From positions 1 through 64,000 of the forward strand of contig NZ_ML133860.1 in NCBI RefSeq assembly GCF_003994255.1: a DNA stretch of 64,000 nucleotides, given 5' to 3'. The notes under the pieces were generated by a model. That model did not search any database and was not told the origin of the DNA. It saw nothing but the letters and a program-made list of their open reading frames with translations. This stretch comes from Brachybacterium paraconglomeratum (GTDB taxonomy: Bacteria > Actinomycetota > Actinomycetes > Actinomycetales > Dermabacteraceae). Below, piece by piece: positions 1 through 8,044 of this stretch. The stretch's first letter is position 1. Every line of letters starts with the position of its first letter. The position numbers and the translations under genes are program-made.

Positions 1-120
1 GACGACGAACTCCGCACCGTTCAGGACATGCTCAACGCAAGACCCCGAGTCATCCTCGACGGCGCCACCCCCAGTGAGACACTCGACGAACTGATCACCA
101 CAGTCGCACTCACCGACTGA
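1..120 (+). CDS. IS30-family transposase, C-terminal end (cut by window edge)
   Basis: Frame 1 is open from the first base to TGA at 118-120 and encodes the last 39 residues of a protein. The segment LNARPRVILDGATPSETLDE matches the tail of the IS30-family DDE transposase, where an LN-RPR-L-G--TP-E motif closes the catalytic domain. The family catalyses cut-and-paste or copy-out transposition and its stop codon usually lies a few tens of bases inside the right end of the element. The catalytic residues would be upstream of the window, so activity cannot be judged. The family call rests on a short stretch only. Confidence 0.75.
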   Translation, partial: DDELRTVQDMLNARPRVILDGATPSETLDELITTVALTD

Positions 121-137
121 AGCGGCCTGAGGTGAAG

Positions 138-158
138 CGGTCGAAACCTGCCACTCGA
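138..158 (+). repeat. Probable IS30 right-end repeat (or target half-site)
   Basis: Eighteen bases after the transposase stop lies CGGTCGAAACCTGCCACTCG plus A. It matches 57437-57457, one arm of a long palindrome, at 20 of 21 positions. Position and similarity suggest a terminal inverted repeat of the element, or half of a palindromic target site. No other copy was noticed in the window. Confidence 0.5.
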
Positions 159-320
159 ATTCTTTCGCGCCGCGCCCGTTCGCGGCCGGCCTGCGGCGCG
201 GAGGGGAGCACAGGTGCGCGGGCCAGGGCACGGGCGCCGGAGCACGTCGGGCCAGGGCACGGGCTCAGTGAGGGGCACGAGCGCCGGTGACCGTCCAGCG
301 GCGCCTTCAGACGATGCCGC

Positions 321-863
321 TCAGGCGGCGCCCATGTACGCCAGCGCCCGGCGCACCAGCAGGTCGCGGCCCCCGTCCATCTCGTGGAGCGGGGAGGAGT
401 CACCCAGCAGCTCGTCCACCCCGAACCAGGACAGCTCCAGGGCATCCTCCTGCGGGGCGGTCTCCCCGTCGATCGGGACCACGTAGGCCAGCGAGATCGC
501 GTGCTGGCGCGGGTCGTGGAAGGGGGAGACGCCGGGGGTGGGGAAGTACTCCGCGACCGTGAACGGGACGGGGGAGACGGGGATGCGCGGCATCGCCATC
601 GGCCCGAGGTCCTTCTCGACGTGCCGGGCGATCGCCTCGCGCAGCGTCTCGTGGATCAGCACCCGTCCGGAGACGATCGCGCGCACGATCTGACCGGCGC
701 CGGAGGCGCGCAGCAGCAGCCCCACCTCGGCCACGGCCCCGTCCACGTCGGTGCGCACGGGCACCACGTCGACGTAGGTGATCGGCAGGTGACGGCGCAG
801 GTCGGAGACGCGCTCCGGATCGAACCAGGAGCCCTCGGAGTCCACGGCGGTGCGGCTGCTCAT
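321..863 (-). CDS. NUDIX-like hydrolase family protein (DUF4916)
   Basis: 180 residues. The block MPRIPVSPVPFTVAEYFPTP followed by FHDPRQHAISLAYVVP is the signature of the actinobacterial DUF4916 family, distantly related to NUDIX hydrolases. The region where a NUDIX box should be (GRVLIHETLREA, then RHVEKDLG) keeps spacing but not the standard REUXEE glutamates, so diphosphate hydrolysis is uncertain. ATG at 861-863 overlaps the stop of the upstream phosphatase gene (ATGA), so the two are translationally coupled. The substrate is unknown. Confidence 0.85.
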   Translation of the reverse strand: MSSRTAVDSEGSWFDPERVSDLRRHLPITYVDVVPVRTDVDGAVAEVGLLLRASGAGQIVRAIVSGRVLIHETLREAIARHVEKDLGPMAMPRIPVSPVPFTVAEYFPTPGVSPFHDPRQHAISLAYVVPIDGETAPQEDALELSWFGVDELLGDSSPLHEMDGGRDLLVRRALAYMGAA

Positions 864-1549
864 GCGTTCCCTCCCGGGATCGGTGCGGTGGTGGCGGCGG
901 CGCTCGTGGCGCCGGCGGTGGTGCGGGGCGCGAGCTGCGCCTTGTCGACGATGAAGCGGGGGTTCTGCGCCCGGGTGGGCACTTCGACGGCGTGGTCGAC
1001 CTGTTCGCCGGCGATCATCCGCACCCGCCAGGTGGTGCCCTCGAGCTCGATCAGCGACAGCGTCGCGTTCGGGATAGAGGGCAGGGGGCGCTCGATGATC
1101 CCCGAGAACAGGAAGCGGATCAGGGTGCCGTGCGCGACCAGCAGCACCTTCTGGCCGGGGTAGCGGGTCTCGAGGTCCTCGAGCGCGTCGTAGCCGCGGT
1201 CGGCGACGGCCTGATGGTCCTCGCGGCCCGGGAACGAACGGCCCGGATAGCGGGCCTCCATCTCCTCGACGGGCTGTCCCTCGGCCGCGCCCCAGTCGAT
1301 CTCGACCAGACGCGGCTCCGTGCCGCCGAAGGGGATGTGGTGGTCCTCGCCGATGATGCGGCCGGTCTGCTCGGCGCGCTGCAGCGGGGAGGTGATGACC
1401 ACGTCCCAGTCCACGGCGGGCAGCTGGTCGAAGGCGGCGTGGGCCTGCGCGATCCCCGTGTCGTTCAGCGGGATGTCCGAGGACCCCTGGAAGAGGTTCT
1501 GCAGGTTGAAGTCCGTCTGCCCGTGGCGGACGAGCCCGAACAGGGTCAT
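860..1549 (-). CDS. Histidine phosphatase (phosphoglycerate mutase-like) family protein
   Basis: 229 residues. The N-terminus has the catalytic RHG triad at residues 8-10 (LVRHGQTDFN), followed by QGSSDIPLNDTG, and near the C-terminus LLVAHGTLIRFL supplies the second catalytic histidine. These enzymes remove phosphate through a phosphohistidine. Members in actinobacteria act on phosphoglycerate, glucosyl-phosphoglycerate or other small phosphates, and the substrate here cannot be told. ATG at 1549 is chosen because the motif starts at residue 8. The gene forms a two-gene unit with the DUF4916 gene. Confidence 0.85.
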   Translation of the reverse strand: MTLFGLVRHGQTDFNLQNLFQGSSDIPLNDTGIAQAHAAFDQLPAVDWDVVITSPLQRAEQTGRIIGEDHHIPFGGTEPRLVEIDWGAAEGQPVEEMEARYPGRSFPGREDHQAVADRGYDALEDLETRYPGQKVLLVAHGTLIRFLFSGIIERPLPSIPNATLSLIELEGTTWRVRMIAGEQVDHAVEVPTRAQNPRFIVDKAQLAPRTTAGATSAAATTAPIPGGNA

Positions 1550-1621
1550 GGGGCGCTCTCCTCGATCTCGAGCCGTGTGCGGTCGTCTGCGCGGCCGCCG
1601 CCTCCGCGGCCGCCGCATGCG

Positions 1622-1703
<82 letters not shown>

Positions 1704-1865
1704 GCCGGACCAGCCTAGCGGGCGCGTCGCGGTGCGCCCGAACCGCCTCGTCGACGTGCTCCGGTAGGCTCGGGCGGTCGGAGGCGCATGACCGGACCGG
1801 TCCCGGTCGGCACAGCGCGCCCCACCCGTCACGGACACCGATCCCCGACCTCTCAGGAGTTCCCC

Positions 1866-2621
1866 ATGAGCGCCCTCGCAGGCAAGACCGCCGTCGTCAC
1901 CGGATCCTCGCGCGGGGTCGGTGCGGCCACCGCGAAGCTGCTCGCCGCCGAGGGCGCGAACGTCGTCATCAACTACCGCCAGAAGGCGCCCCGGGCGAAC
2001 AAGGTCGTCGCAGAGATCGAGGCCGCGGGCGGGAAGGCCGTCGCCGTGGGCGCGGACCTCACCACGGCCGAGGGCCTCGAGGCGCTCATGTCCGCCGCGA
2101 TCGAGAGCTTCGGCGGTCTCGACCTTCTGGTGCTGAACGCGTCCGGCGGCATGGAGAAGGACCTCGGCGAGGACTACGCCATGCGCCTGAACCGCGATGC
2201 GCAGGTCGCCGCGCTCGAGGCCGGCCTCGCGCACCTGCCCGCGGGCGGTCGCGTCGTGTTCGTGACGAGCCACCAGGCGCACTTCATCGACGACGTCGAG
2301 ACCATGCCCGAGTACGAGCAGGTCGCCCGCTCCAAGCGCGCCGGCGAGACCGCCCTGACCGAGCGCCTCCCGGAGATGCGCGACAAGGGCGTCACCTTCG
2401 TCGTCGTCTCGGGCGACATGATCGAGGGCACCGTCACCGCGACGCTGCTGGACCGCGCCCGCCCCGGCGCGCTGGAGCAGCGCCGCGAGGCGGCCGGGAA
2501 GCTGTACTCGGTCGAGGAGTTCGCGGCCGAGGTTGCGAAGATGGCGACGGCCGACGTGGAGACCGGGCACGTGGAGCTCGTCGGCGGCGCCGACGACTTC
2601 CTGGCCCGCACCCAGGGCTGA
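1866..2621 (+). CDS. SDR family oxidoreductase with atypical active site
   Basis: 251 residues. The Rossmann nucleotide motif TGSSRGVG sits near residue 14, and LVLNASGG replaces the usual NNAG. The serine of VVFVTSHQAHF is present, but the canonical YxxxK is replaced: the lysine lies in EYEQVARSKRAG, where the residue four before K is valine and the nearest tyrosine is seven before it. Similar sequences recur in actinobacteria as I recall them, so this is probably a subfamily feature rather than decay. ATG at 1866 follows CAGGAGT at a normal distance; an in-frame ATG at 1788 lacks a good site. Substrate unknown. Confidence 0.8.
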   Translation: MSALAGKTAVVTGSSRGVGAATAKLLAAEGANVVINYRQKAPRANKVVAEIEAAGGKAVAVGADLTTAEGLEALMSAAIESFGGLDLLVLNASGGMEKDLGEDYAMRLNRDAQVAALEAGLAHLPAGGRVVFVTSHQAHFIDDVETMPEYEQVARSKRAGETALTERLPEMRDKGVTFVVVSGDMIEGTVTATLLDRARPGALEQRREAAGKLYSVEEFAAEVAKMATADVETGHVELVGGADDFLARTQG

Positions 2622-2689
2622 TCGTCCGACCCGTACCCTCGATCACGATACGATCTGCACAGCAGACCCTGATCAACCCGGAGGCAGTG

Positions 2690-3166
2690 GTGGCAGACAA
2701 GAAGAGCCTGGACGACATGCGCGACGAGGCCTATCGGCGTCAGGACAACCTCGCGTCCGACATCGATGAGCTGATCGACCGCGTGAACCCGAAGAACGCC
2801 GTGACCCGCTGGAAGAACGAGCTCGTCGGCTCGGTCAAGGGTTTTTCGGCCGCCGGTGACGGGAAGTCCGACTCGACCCTTCCTGTGGTCGTGGGCGGCG
2901 TCATCGGCGCGGTCGTGCTCGGCGCGGGCATCGCGGTGCTGGTCGCCCGCTCGCGTCGCGAGCCGACGCGGGGCGAGAAGGTCGCCGCCGCCATGAAGGA
3001 GGCGCGGCGCAGCACCGAGCGCTCCGCGAAGAAGGCCGCGAAGTCCGTGAAGAAATCCTCGCTGCCCCGCTCCAAGGGGGCGGAGAAGCAGGCCGCCGAG
3101 CTCGGCGCGATCCTGCAGGAGGCCGCGAAGCGGGCCGAGAAGAAGGTCGCCGCCGCCGGCAGCTGA
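2690..3166 (+). CDS. DUF3618-like membrane-anchored protein
   Basis: 158 residues, starting at GTG 2690, six bases after a GGAGG at 2680-2684. The first 50 residues (RQDNLASDIDELIDRVNP) match the DUF3618 pattern of a short amphipathic helix. One membrane helix follows (LPVVVGGVIGAVVLGAGIAV), then a very basic Lys/Ala/Arg-rich tail of about 70 residues likely to lie in the cytoplasm or bind nucleic acid or phospholipid. The function of DUF3618 is not established. A possible -10 hexamer TACGAT lies at about 2649-2654. Confidence 0.75.
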   Translation: MADKKSLDDMRDEAYRRQDNLASDIDELIDRVNPKNAVTRWKNELVGSVKGFSAAGDGKSDSTLPVVVGGVIGAVVLGAGIAVLVARSRREPTRGEKVAAAMKEARRSTERSAKKAAKSVKKSSLPRSKGAEKQAAELGAILQEAAKRAEKKVAAAGS

Positions 3167-3190
3167 CCTCCGGCCGAGAGGCATCCACGG

Positions 3191-3220
3191 CGCCCTGGAC
3201 CCCCGAACGGGTCCGGGGCG
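3191..3220 (+). terminator. Hairpin terminator after the DUF3618 gene
   Basis: CGCCCTGGACCC at 3191-3202 pairs with GGGTCCGGGGCG at 3209-3220 around a 6-base loop, with one G-T pair. It lies 25 bases after the stop codon. No clear U tract follows. Confidence 0.55.
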
Positions 3221-3342
3221 TCGTCGCGTCCGGGGGCGCGAGCACGTGGCCGACGGGCTGGCACACGGCCAGCATGCGGCCGACGAGCCGATACACAGCC
3301 GACGGCCCCGCGCCGCCCCGCTGCGGACCGGCCGGTCGGGAC

Positions 3343-3762
3343 TCAGTCCACCCGACCGTCGAGGTAGAGCCACACCCCGTGCTCGCGCACGAAGCGGGAG
3401 AGCTCGTGCTGCACGGACCGGCCGTGGGGCCCCTTCGAGATCGCGGTGAACTCCACGGTGCCTGCGTCGTCGAACGGGCCGCCGGCTGTCGTCGAATGGA
3501 TCTCGAGCCGGAGCCAGCGCACCTCCTCGGCGAGCGAGGCGGCGAGATCCTCCCGTGAGGGGGCGGTGGTGGGGTGCCAGCTTCGCAGCAGGTGCTCGAG
3601 GTCCTGCACGGCGAAGGCGGTGTACCGCGAGCGCATCAGCGCCTCGGCCGTCGGGGCACGACGCTCGCGGCGCAGCACGGGCCCGCAGCAGGCGCCGAGC
3701 ACGTCACCGCTTCCGCAGGGGCAGCGGGCGTCGTCGGGCAGGGGAGCGGGGGAGTCGGCCAT
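3343..3762 (-). CDS. YchJ-like SEC-C protein (UPF0225 family)
   Basis: 139 residues. The N-terminus carries the zinc-binding SEC-C motif CPCGSGDVLGACCGP. This is followed by the UPF0225 core (ALMRSRYTAFAVQDLEHLLRSW) and an NTF2-like beta region (VEFTAISKG, then HELSRFVREHGVWLYLDG). The family is widespread and its role is unknown. ATG at 3762 is chosen because it places the SEC-C motif at residue 14 and leaves a short intergenic space to the divergent acetyltransferase gene. Confidence 0.88.
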   Translation of the reverse strand: MADSPAPLPDDARCPCGSGDVLGACCGPVLRRERRAPTAEALMRSRYTAFAVQDLEHLLRSWHPTTAPSREDLAASLAEEVRWLRLEIHSTTAGGPFDDAGTVEFTAISKGPHGRSVQHELSRFVREHGVWLYLDGRVD

Positions 3763-3800
3763 GGTCCCAGTATCGCGGTCGGACCTGGCAGGATCGCCCC

Positions 3801-4283
3801 ATGACCGATCGCGACCCCGACAGCCCGGCCACCGGCACCGACGACGGGCCCGGCGCCGCCGGCCCGGCCGCACTGCCCGGCGGCTACCGCCTGGAGCACG
3901 CCGCTCCGAGGAACGAGGAGTACGTCCGTCTGCGCGAGATCGCGGGGCTCAGCCCCCGCACCTCGGAGCAGGCGGTCGGCGCGCTCGAGAACAGCTGGGC
4001 CTGGACCACGATCCGCACCGCCGACGGCGGCCTCGCCGCGATGGGCCGCACCCTCGGCGACGGCACCTGGTACTTCCACCTCGCCGACATCGCCACCGAC
4101 CCCGACCATCAGCGCCGCGGCCTCGGACGCGCCGTGATGGAGGACCTCATCGACCGGATCGAGCGGGCCGCGCCCCCGCACCCGTACATCACCCTGCTCG
4201 CCGATCCGCCGGGCCAGCACCTCTACCGCTCCCTCGGCTTCATCGACTCGGACCCCAGCCTCGGCATGCGCCTGCCCCGCTGA
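3801..4283 (+). CDS. GNAT family N-acetyltransferase
   Basis: 160 residues. After a flexible acidic N-terminus of about 30 residues comes a GNAT fold: the strand WYFHLADIATDPDHQRRGLG contains the Q/RxxGxG/A acetyl-CoA loop (QRRGLGRAV), and LYRSLGFIDSD forms the C-terminal motif. It transfers an acetyl group from acetyl-CoA to an unknown amine. ATG at 3801 starts just 38 bases from the divergent YchJ-like gene start, so the two promoters overlap. Confidence 0.85.
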   Translation: MTDRDPDSPATGTDDGPGAAGPAALPGGYRLEHAAPRNEEYVRLREIAGLSPRTSEQAVGALENSWAWTTIRTADGGLAAMGRTLGDGTWYFHLADIATDPDHQRRGLGRAVMEDLIDRIERAAPPHPYITLLADPPGQHLYRSLGFIDSDPSLGMRLPR

Positions 4284-4421
4284 CGGGGCCGCCCGGGAGG
4301 CCTCGTGGGCCCGGCCGGCCGACACCGCGCCGGCAGGCCCGTCGGCCGCACGACCGACGCCGTCCCCACGGGGCCATCGGCCGAGGTGCGGAGCGCCGTC
4401 GTGGTTCCCTATTCTGGATTG

Positions 4422-5006
4422 ATGAAGTCCTTCGAGATCGACGAGAACGACCCCCGCACACCGCTGGAGCGGATGCTCGCGGGGGACTGGTACCGCGCCG
4501 ACGACCCCGAGATCCAGGCCGCCTTCCGCCACGCGCTGGAGGAGTCCGACCGCTTCGGTCGCGAGTACCCCGCCGATCCCGACGGTGCGCAGGAGATCCT
4601 CCGCGAGCTGCTGGGGACCTTCGGCGAGGGCGCGCACGTGCGGGCGCCGCTGCAGGTGGACTACGGCAGCCGTCTCCACATCGGGGAGGGCACCTTCGTG
4701 AACTTCGGGCTGACGGCCCTGGACGTCGTGGACATTCGCATCGGCCGCAGCTGCCAGCTCGGCCCGAACATCCAGCTGCTCACCCCGATCCACCCGCTGG
4801 AGCCCGGGCCGCGCCGGGACGGCTGGGAGGCGGCGGAGCCGATCACCATCGGCGACAACGTCTGGATCGGCGGGGGAGCGATCATCATGCCGGGCGTGAC
4901 CATCGGCGAGGACTCCGTGATCGGCGCGGGGTCCGTGGTCACCCGGGACATCCCGGCGCGCAGCCTCGCTGTCGGCAGCCCCGCGAAGGTGATCCGCGAG
5001 CTCTGA
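4422..5006 (+). CDS. Sugar O-acetyltransferase (maltose/galactoside acetyltransferase-like)
   Basis: 194 residues. The N-terminal Mac domain (ERMLAGDWYRADDPEI) precedes a left-handed beta helix of hexapeptide repeats. The catalytic region NIQLLTPIHPLEPGPRR carries the histidine of the LacA/Maa/NodL family, and ITIGDNVWIGGGAIIMPGVT forms the acetyl-CoA site. Complete in length. ATG at 4422 has no upstream Shine-Dalgarno; TATTCT at about 4410-4415 lies 6 bases before it, so a leaderless mRNA is plausible. The acceptor sugar is unknown. Confidence 0.9.
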   Translation: MKSFEIDENDPRTPLERMLAGDWYRADDPEIQAAFRHALEESDRFGREYPADPDGAQEILRELLGTFGEGAHVRAPLQVDYGSRLHIGEGTFVNFGLTALDVVDIRIGRSCQLGPNIQLLTPIHPLEPGPRRDGWEAAEPITIGDNVWIGGGAIIMPGVTIGEDSVIGAGSVVTRDIPARSLAVGSPAKVIREL

Positions 5007-5133
5007 GCGGTCGGTCCGGTCGGCGTCGGCAAAGGCGCGGTCAGACGCTCGTCGGCGGCGCGATCAGGCGCTCGGCGTCGGCGCGTCCGCGTTCCTGCCC
5101 ATGCGCTCCTGCCGACGGCCGCGCCCGCGTCGC

Positions 5134-6030
5134 TCAGCGGCGCGACCAGCCCTTCGTGGACGGGCCCACCGTCGGCCGCCATCCGGTCTCGGACATGAAC
5201 CGCACCGAGGAGACGCGCAGCGAGCGCCGCTGCACCTCGAGCCGGGTGCCGACGATCGCCTGCGTGATCTCGGGATAGAACTTCGCCGGCGTCTCGACCC
5301 CGGCTTCCATCGCGAGATCCTTCGCCCAGCGGCCGCGGGTGATCGGCTCACCGCCGACGTTGTAGAAGCCGCTGTCGGCCCGCAGCGCGGCGACGAAGGC
5401 GAGACCGGCATCGGTGTGGTGGAGCAGGGTGATGTAGTTCTCGGGCTTGCCCAGCAGGATCGGGTCGCCCTCGCGGGTGGCCTTCAGCGCATGGGTGGTC
5501 TGCGGGTCGCGGCCGAACAGCTGGCCGAGGCGCAGGACCACGGCGCTGCGGCCGGAGGTCGCGAAGTCCACCGCCGCTCGCATCTCCCGCACCCGGGGGC
5601 GGAACGCCTGGTTGCGCACGGACAGCGGCTGGTCCTCGGTGATCCAGTCGGTGCCGTTGTCCGGGTAGAGGAAGACGGAGGACTCCTGGATCAGCTTGCG
5701 CACGCCCGCGTCGGCGGCGGCCTTCGCGATCGCGATGGAGGCCTCGAGGTGGAGGCGGTCGTCCTCGCGCCAGGCCAGGGGGCGCAGGCCCGCCATGCCG
5801 ACGGGCACGTGGGCGAGGGTGTTGATCACGACGTCATGGCCGCGGAAGGCGCGGGCGAGGTCGGTGGCGTCGAAGACGTCGGCGACCACGGCGGCGCCGC
5901 CGCGGCCCTCGACGATCGGTACACCGGAATCGCGGCGGGTGATGCCTGTGACCTCGTGCCCGGCGGCGACGAGCGCCTCGACGGCCTCCTGACCGAGCAC
6001 TCCGGTGGCACCGGTGACCGCGATCCTCAC
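5134..6030 (-). CDS. NAD-dependent epimerase/dehydratase-like protein
   Basis: 298 residues. The extended-SDR nucleotide motif GATGVLG is at residues 7-13 (MRIAVTGATGVLGQEA). The middle of the protein reads IQESSVFLYPDNGTDW, with serine retained but no YxxxK in its expected place, so it may bind NAD(P) without classical SDR catalysis. VVLRLGQLFGRDPQT and FYNVGGEPITRG are typical of the C-terminal half. It starts at GTG 6028-6030. No partner genes help to assign a substrate. Confidence 0.75.
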   Translation of the reverse strand: MRIAVTGATGVLGQEAVEALVAAGHEVTGITRRDSGVPIVEGRGGAAVVADVFDATDLARAFRGHDVVINTLAHVPVGMAGLRPLAWREDDRLHLEASIAIAKAAADAGVRKLIQESSVFLYPDNGTDWITEDQPLSVRNQAFRPRVREMRAAVDFATSGRSAVVLRLGQLFGRDPQTTHALKATREGDPILLGKPENYITLLHHTDAGLAFVAALRADSGFYNVGGEPITRGRWAKDLAMEAGVETPAKFYPEITQAIVGTRLEVQRRSLRVSSVRFMSETGWRPTVGPSTKGWSRR

Positions 6031-6581
6031 GCTGACCTCCTCCGCTGAGGGCCGTTCCCCGGCCCTCGCGCTGACTTCCCTTGGGAGGTCCGAGTCTAGG
6101 GGACCGGCGCAGGTCCCCGCGCCGCCGATGGTCTCTGTGGCTCGGGCGGCACCATCGGTCCGACGGTCTCACCTTTCGCCGCATGATCGACCTCGAGCTG
6201 TTCCCGTTCCGTGCGGAGGGAGGGCTGTGGGCGCACGGTGCTGGCACCCGAGAGGCGCGTGAAGGCGTGCAAAGGTCGCGTGACGCCGCATGGAGGAGGC
6301 TCTCTGCCGCTCGCCCTTCCATTCGGTTCACGGCCTGGGCATGGTCCGCCGGTCGGTCTACGGTCGAAGGAGAGCACAAGGCTGAGCCGGCCCGAACGCT
6401 CTTGCTGCCGACGTGATGCACGTTGCGACGCTGCTCGCGGACAGTGCCTCTCCCGGACGTCGGCTCGTCTCATGTCCGGCGGCCCCACGCCTCCTCGTCT
6501 CACGTGCCCACCGCGTGAAGGCCATCGTCCGGAGGCAGGTCGATCACGTCGCAGAGAGCCGACAGAACGGAGAGTTCGACG
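6031..6581. other. Long non-coding stretch upstream of the small membrane gene
   Basis: About 550 bases with no recognisable gene; the open frames in it resemble no family I know and lack convincing starts. It contains an 8-base inverted repeat (CCGATGGT near 6125, ACCATCGG near 6151) and two copies of TCGTCTCA followed by T/C-GT near 6467 and 6496. It may hold the promoter of the gene at 6582 and the GTG gene at 6030, or degraded sequence. Confidence 0.4.
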
Positions 6582-6755
6582 ATGCCGCGGAAACGCCGCC
6601 CCTTCGACGCCACATGGCTGCCCTTCGGAATGATCATCGGCTTCGCGCTGTCCATCGGCATCCTGCTGCCCCTCACCGGCAGTGTGCTGATCACCGCCGG
6701 AGCAGGCCTCCTGCTCGGTGCCGCCCTCGGCATCGTGCTTGGCCTTCGGCCTTGA
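6582..6755 (+). CDS. Small two-helix membrane protein (57 residues)
   Basis: ATG at 6582 follows GGAGAG at 6569-6574 and the frame runs 57 residues to TGA. A basic start (MPRKRRPFDATW) is followed by two hydrophobic segments, FGMIIGFALSIGILLPL and SVLITAGAGLLLGAALGIVL, with a short turn between. The basic N-terminus suggests both ends in the cytoplasm. Small proteins of this shape are common in actinobacteria and uncharacterised. The ribosome site and clean hydrophobic pattern support it, but no homologue is recognised. Confidence 0.6.
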   Translation: MPRKRRPFDATWLPFGMIIGFALSIGILLPLTGSVLITAGAGLLLGAALGIVLGLRP

Positions 6756-6886
6756 CGTCGCCCGGTCTCGGGCTCGCAGGGTCGCACGTCCTGGCCGCTG
6801 AGGGAGGGCCGACCAGATCAGCCGCGCCTGATCACGACGTGTCCGTGGGGGGACCTCGTCGATGGCCTCGGACTGTTCCGGGACAC

Positions 6887-6922
6887 GAAGAAGCCCCACC
6901 GGATGACCGGTGAGGCTTCTTC
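6887..6922 (-). terminator. Terminator of tRNA-Lys
   Basis: GAAGAAGCCCCACCGG at 6887-6902 pairs with CCGGTGAGGCTTCTTC at 6907-6922 around the loop ATGA. It lies 7 bases past the 3' end of the tRNA on the minus strand. Confidence 0.8.
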
Positions 6923-6928
6923 CTCGGG

Positions 6929-7002
6929 TGCGCCATCAGGGACTCGAACCCCGGACCCGCTGATTAAGAGTCAGCTGCTCTAACCAACTGAGCTAATGGC
7001 GC
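6929..7002 (-). tRNA. tRNA-Lys(CUU)
   Basis: The minus strand gives a full cloverleaf: acceptor GCGCCAT/ATGGCGC, D-arm AGCTCAGTTGGTTAGAGC, anticodon loop CTCTTAA (anticodon CUU), T-loop GGTTCGAGTCC. CCA is not encoded. A strong hairpin terminator follows. Confidence 0.97.
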
Positions 7003-7131
7003 CGACAGAGAAGAACCTTACCCCCGCGACGCCCGCTGTCCAACTCGAGAGGCCGCGCTGTGAGCGAGGGAACAGCGAGGGGCGACGAGGAGGGCCAGCG
7101 AGCAGGGGCATGGGGGCCGTCGACGCCGCGC

Positions 7132-7905
7132 TCACGCGAAGCGCTGCACGGCCACGGGATGGGCCGCGACGAGCTCGCGGATCTCCTCGTCCTCTGGATC
7201 GGCGAGCACCTCGGCCAGCGGGCCGCGGGCAAGGATCCGGCCGCGGCCGAGCACCGCGATCTCGGGGCACAGCCGCTGCAGCAGCTCGATGTCGTGGGAG
7301 GCGATGAGCGCGCCGATGCCGAGGCGCTCGATGGTCGCGCCGAGGGAGCGGGCGAGGCGGGCGCGGGTATTGGGGTCCACGGCGGTCAGCGGCTCGTCCA
7401 GGACGAGCAGCTCTGGCCGGGTCGACAGCGCGGTCGCGAGGGCGACGCGTTGGATCTCGCCGCCGGAGAGGGTGCGCATGGTGCGCGGCAGGAAGCGCTC
7501 CTCGAGCCCGACGCTCTCCAGCATCTCGGCGGGGGAGACGGAGTGGGTGCGGCCGCCCTTGCGGGCCTCCTTCGCGGCGAGCTGGAGGCGGGAGTCGACG
7601 GTCTCGCGAGGGTCCGTGATCGTCATCGCGTACTGGGAGACGAAGCGGACGGCGGCGCGGAAGCGGCGCCTGTCCTTCCCCCGCAGCTTCGCGACGTCCC
7701 GCCCTTCCCACTGGACGCGGCCGGCGCTGGGACGGTGCTCCCCGGCGAGGGCCGCCAGCAGCGTGGTCTTGCCCGCGCCCGAGGCTCCCAGCAGGCCCAG
7801 CGGCCCCTGCCCGGCACGCAGCTCGAGGTCCACCCCTTCGAGCACGACCTCACCGGGATAGCCGGCGTGCAGGGCGGTAGCGGTGAGGGCGGTGGGTGCA
7901 GGCAT
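7132..7905 (-). CDS. ABC transporter ATP-binding protein
   Basis: 257 residues. Walker A GASGAGKTT near residue 39, Q-loop FVSQYAMTI, signature LSGGEIQRVALA, Walker B LLVLDEPLT and the switch histidine in LIASHDIELL are all present, so the ATPase is complete. It resembles the nickel/peptide and phosphonate importer ATPases, but there is no permease or binding protein beside it, so the substrate is unknown. ATG at 7905 is preferred over an upstream in-frame start at 8040 because conserved sequence begins just after it. Confidence 0.85.
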   Translation of the reverse strand: MPAPTALTATALHAGYPGEVVLEGVDLELRAGQGPLGLLGASGAGKTTLLAALAGEHRPSAGRVQWEGRDVAKLRGKDRRRFRAAVRFVSQYAMTITDPRETVDSRLQLAAKEARKGGRTHSVSPAEMLESVGLEERFLPRTMRTLSGGEIQRVALATALSTRPELLVLDEPLTAVDPNTRARLARSLGATIERLGIGALIASHDIELLQRLCPEIAVLGRGRILARGPLAEVLADPEDEEIRELVAAHPVAVQRFA

Positions 7906-8044
7906 CGGTGACTTTCTCGCGGAGTGTGCGGCCTCGGTCACTCTAGCCAGCCCGGCTGGACCGCGCCGGGGAACACCCTCGGAGCGGACCACCCGGGCGG
8001 GCGACCAGACGGCTCCCGACGAGGCCCGACGCGGTCCCACGGAG

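Noticed and set aside
6096-6899. Long open frame on the minus strand through the gap before tRNA-Lys
   Set aside because: It runs across the small membrane gene and the tRNA terminator and shows Arg/Pro/Gly-rich sequence with no domain; GC-rich DNA gives such frames by chance.
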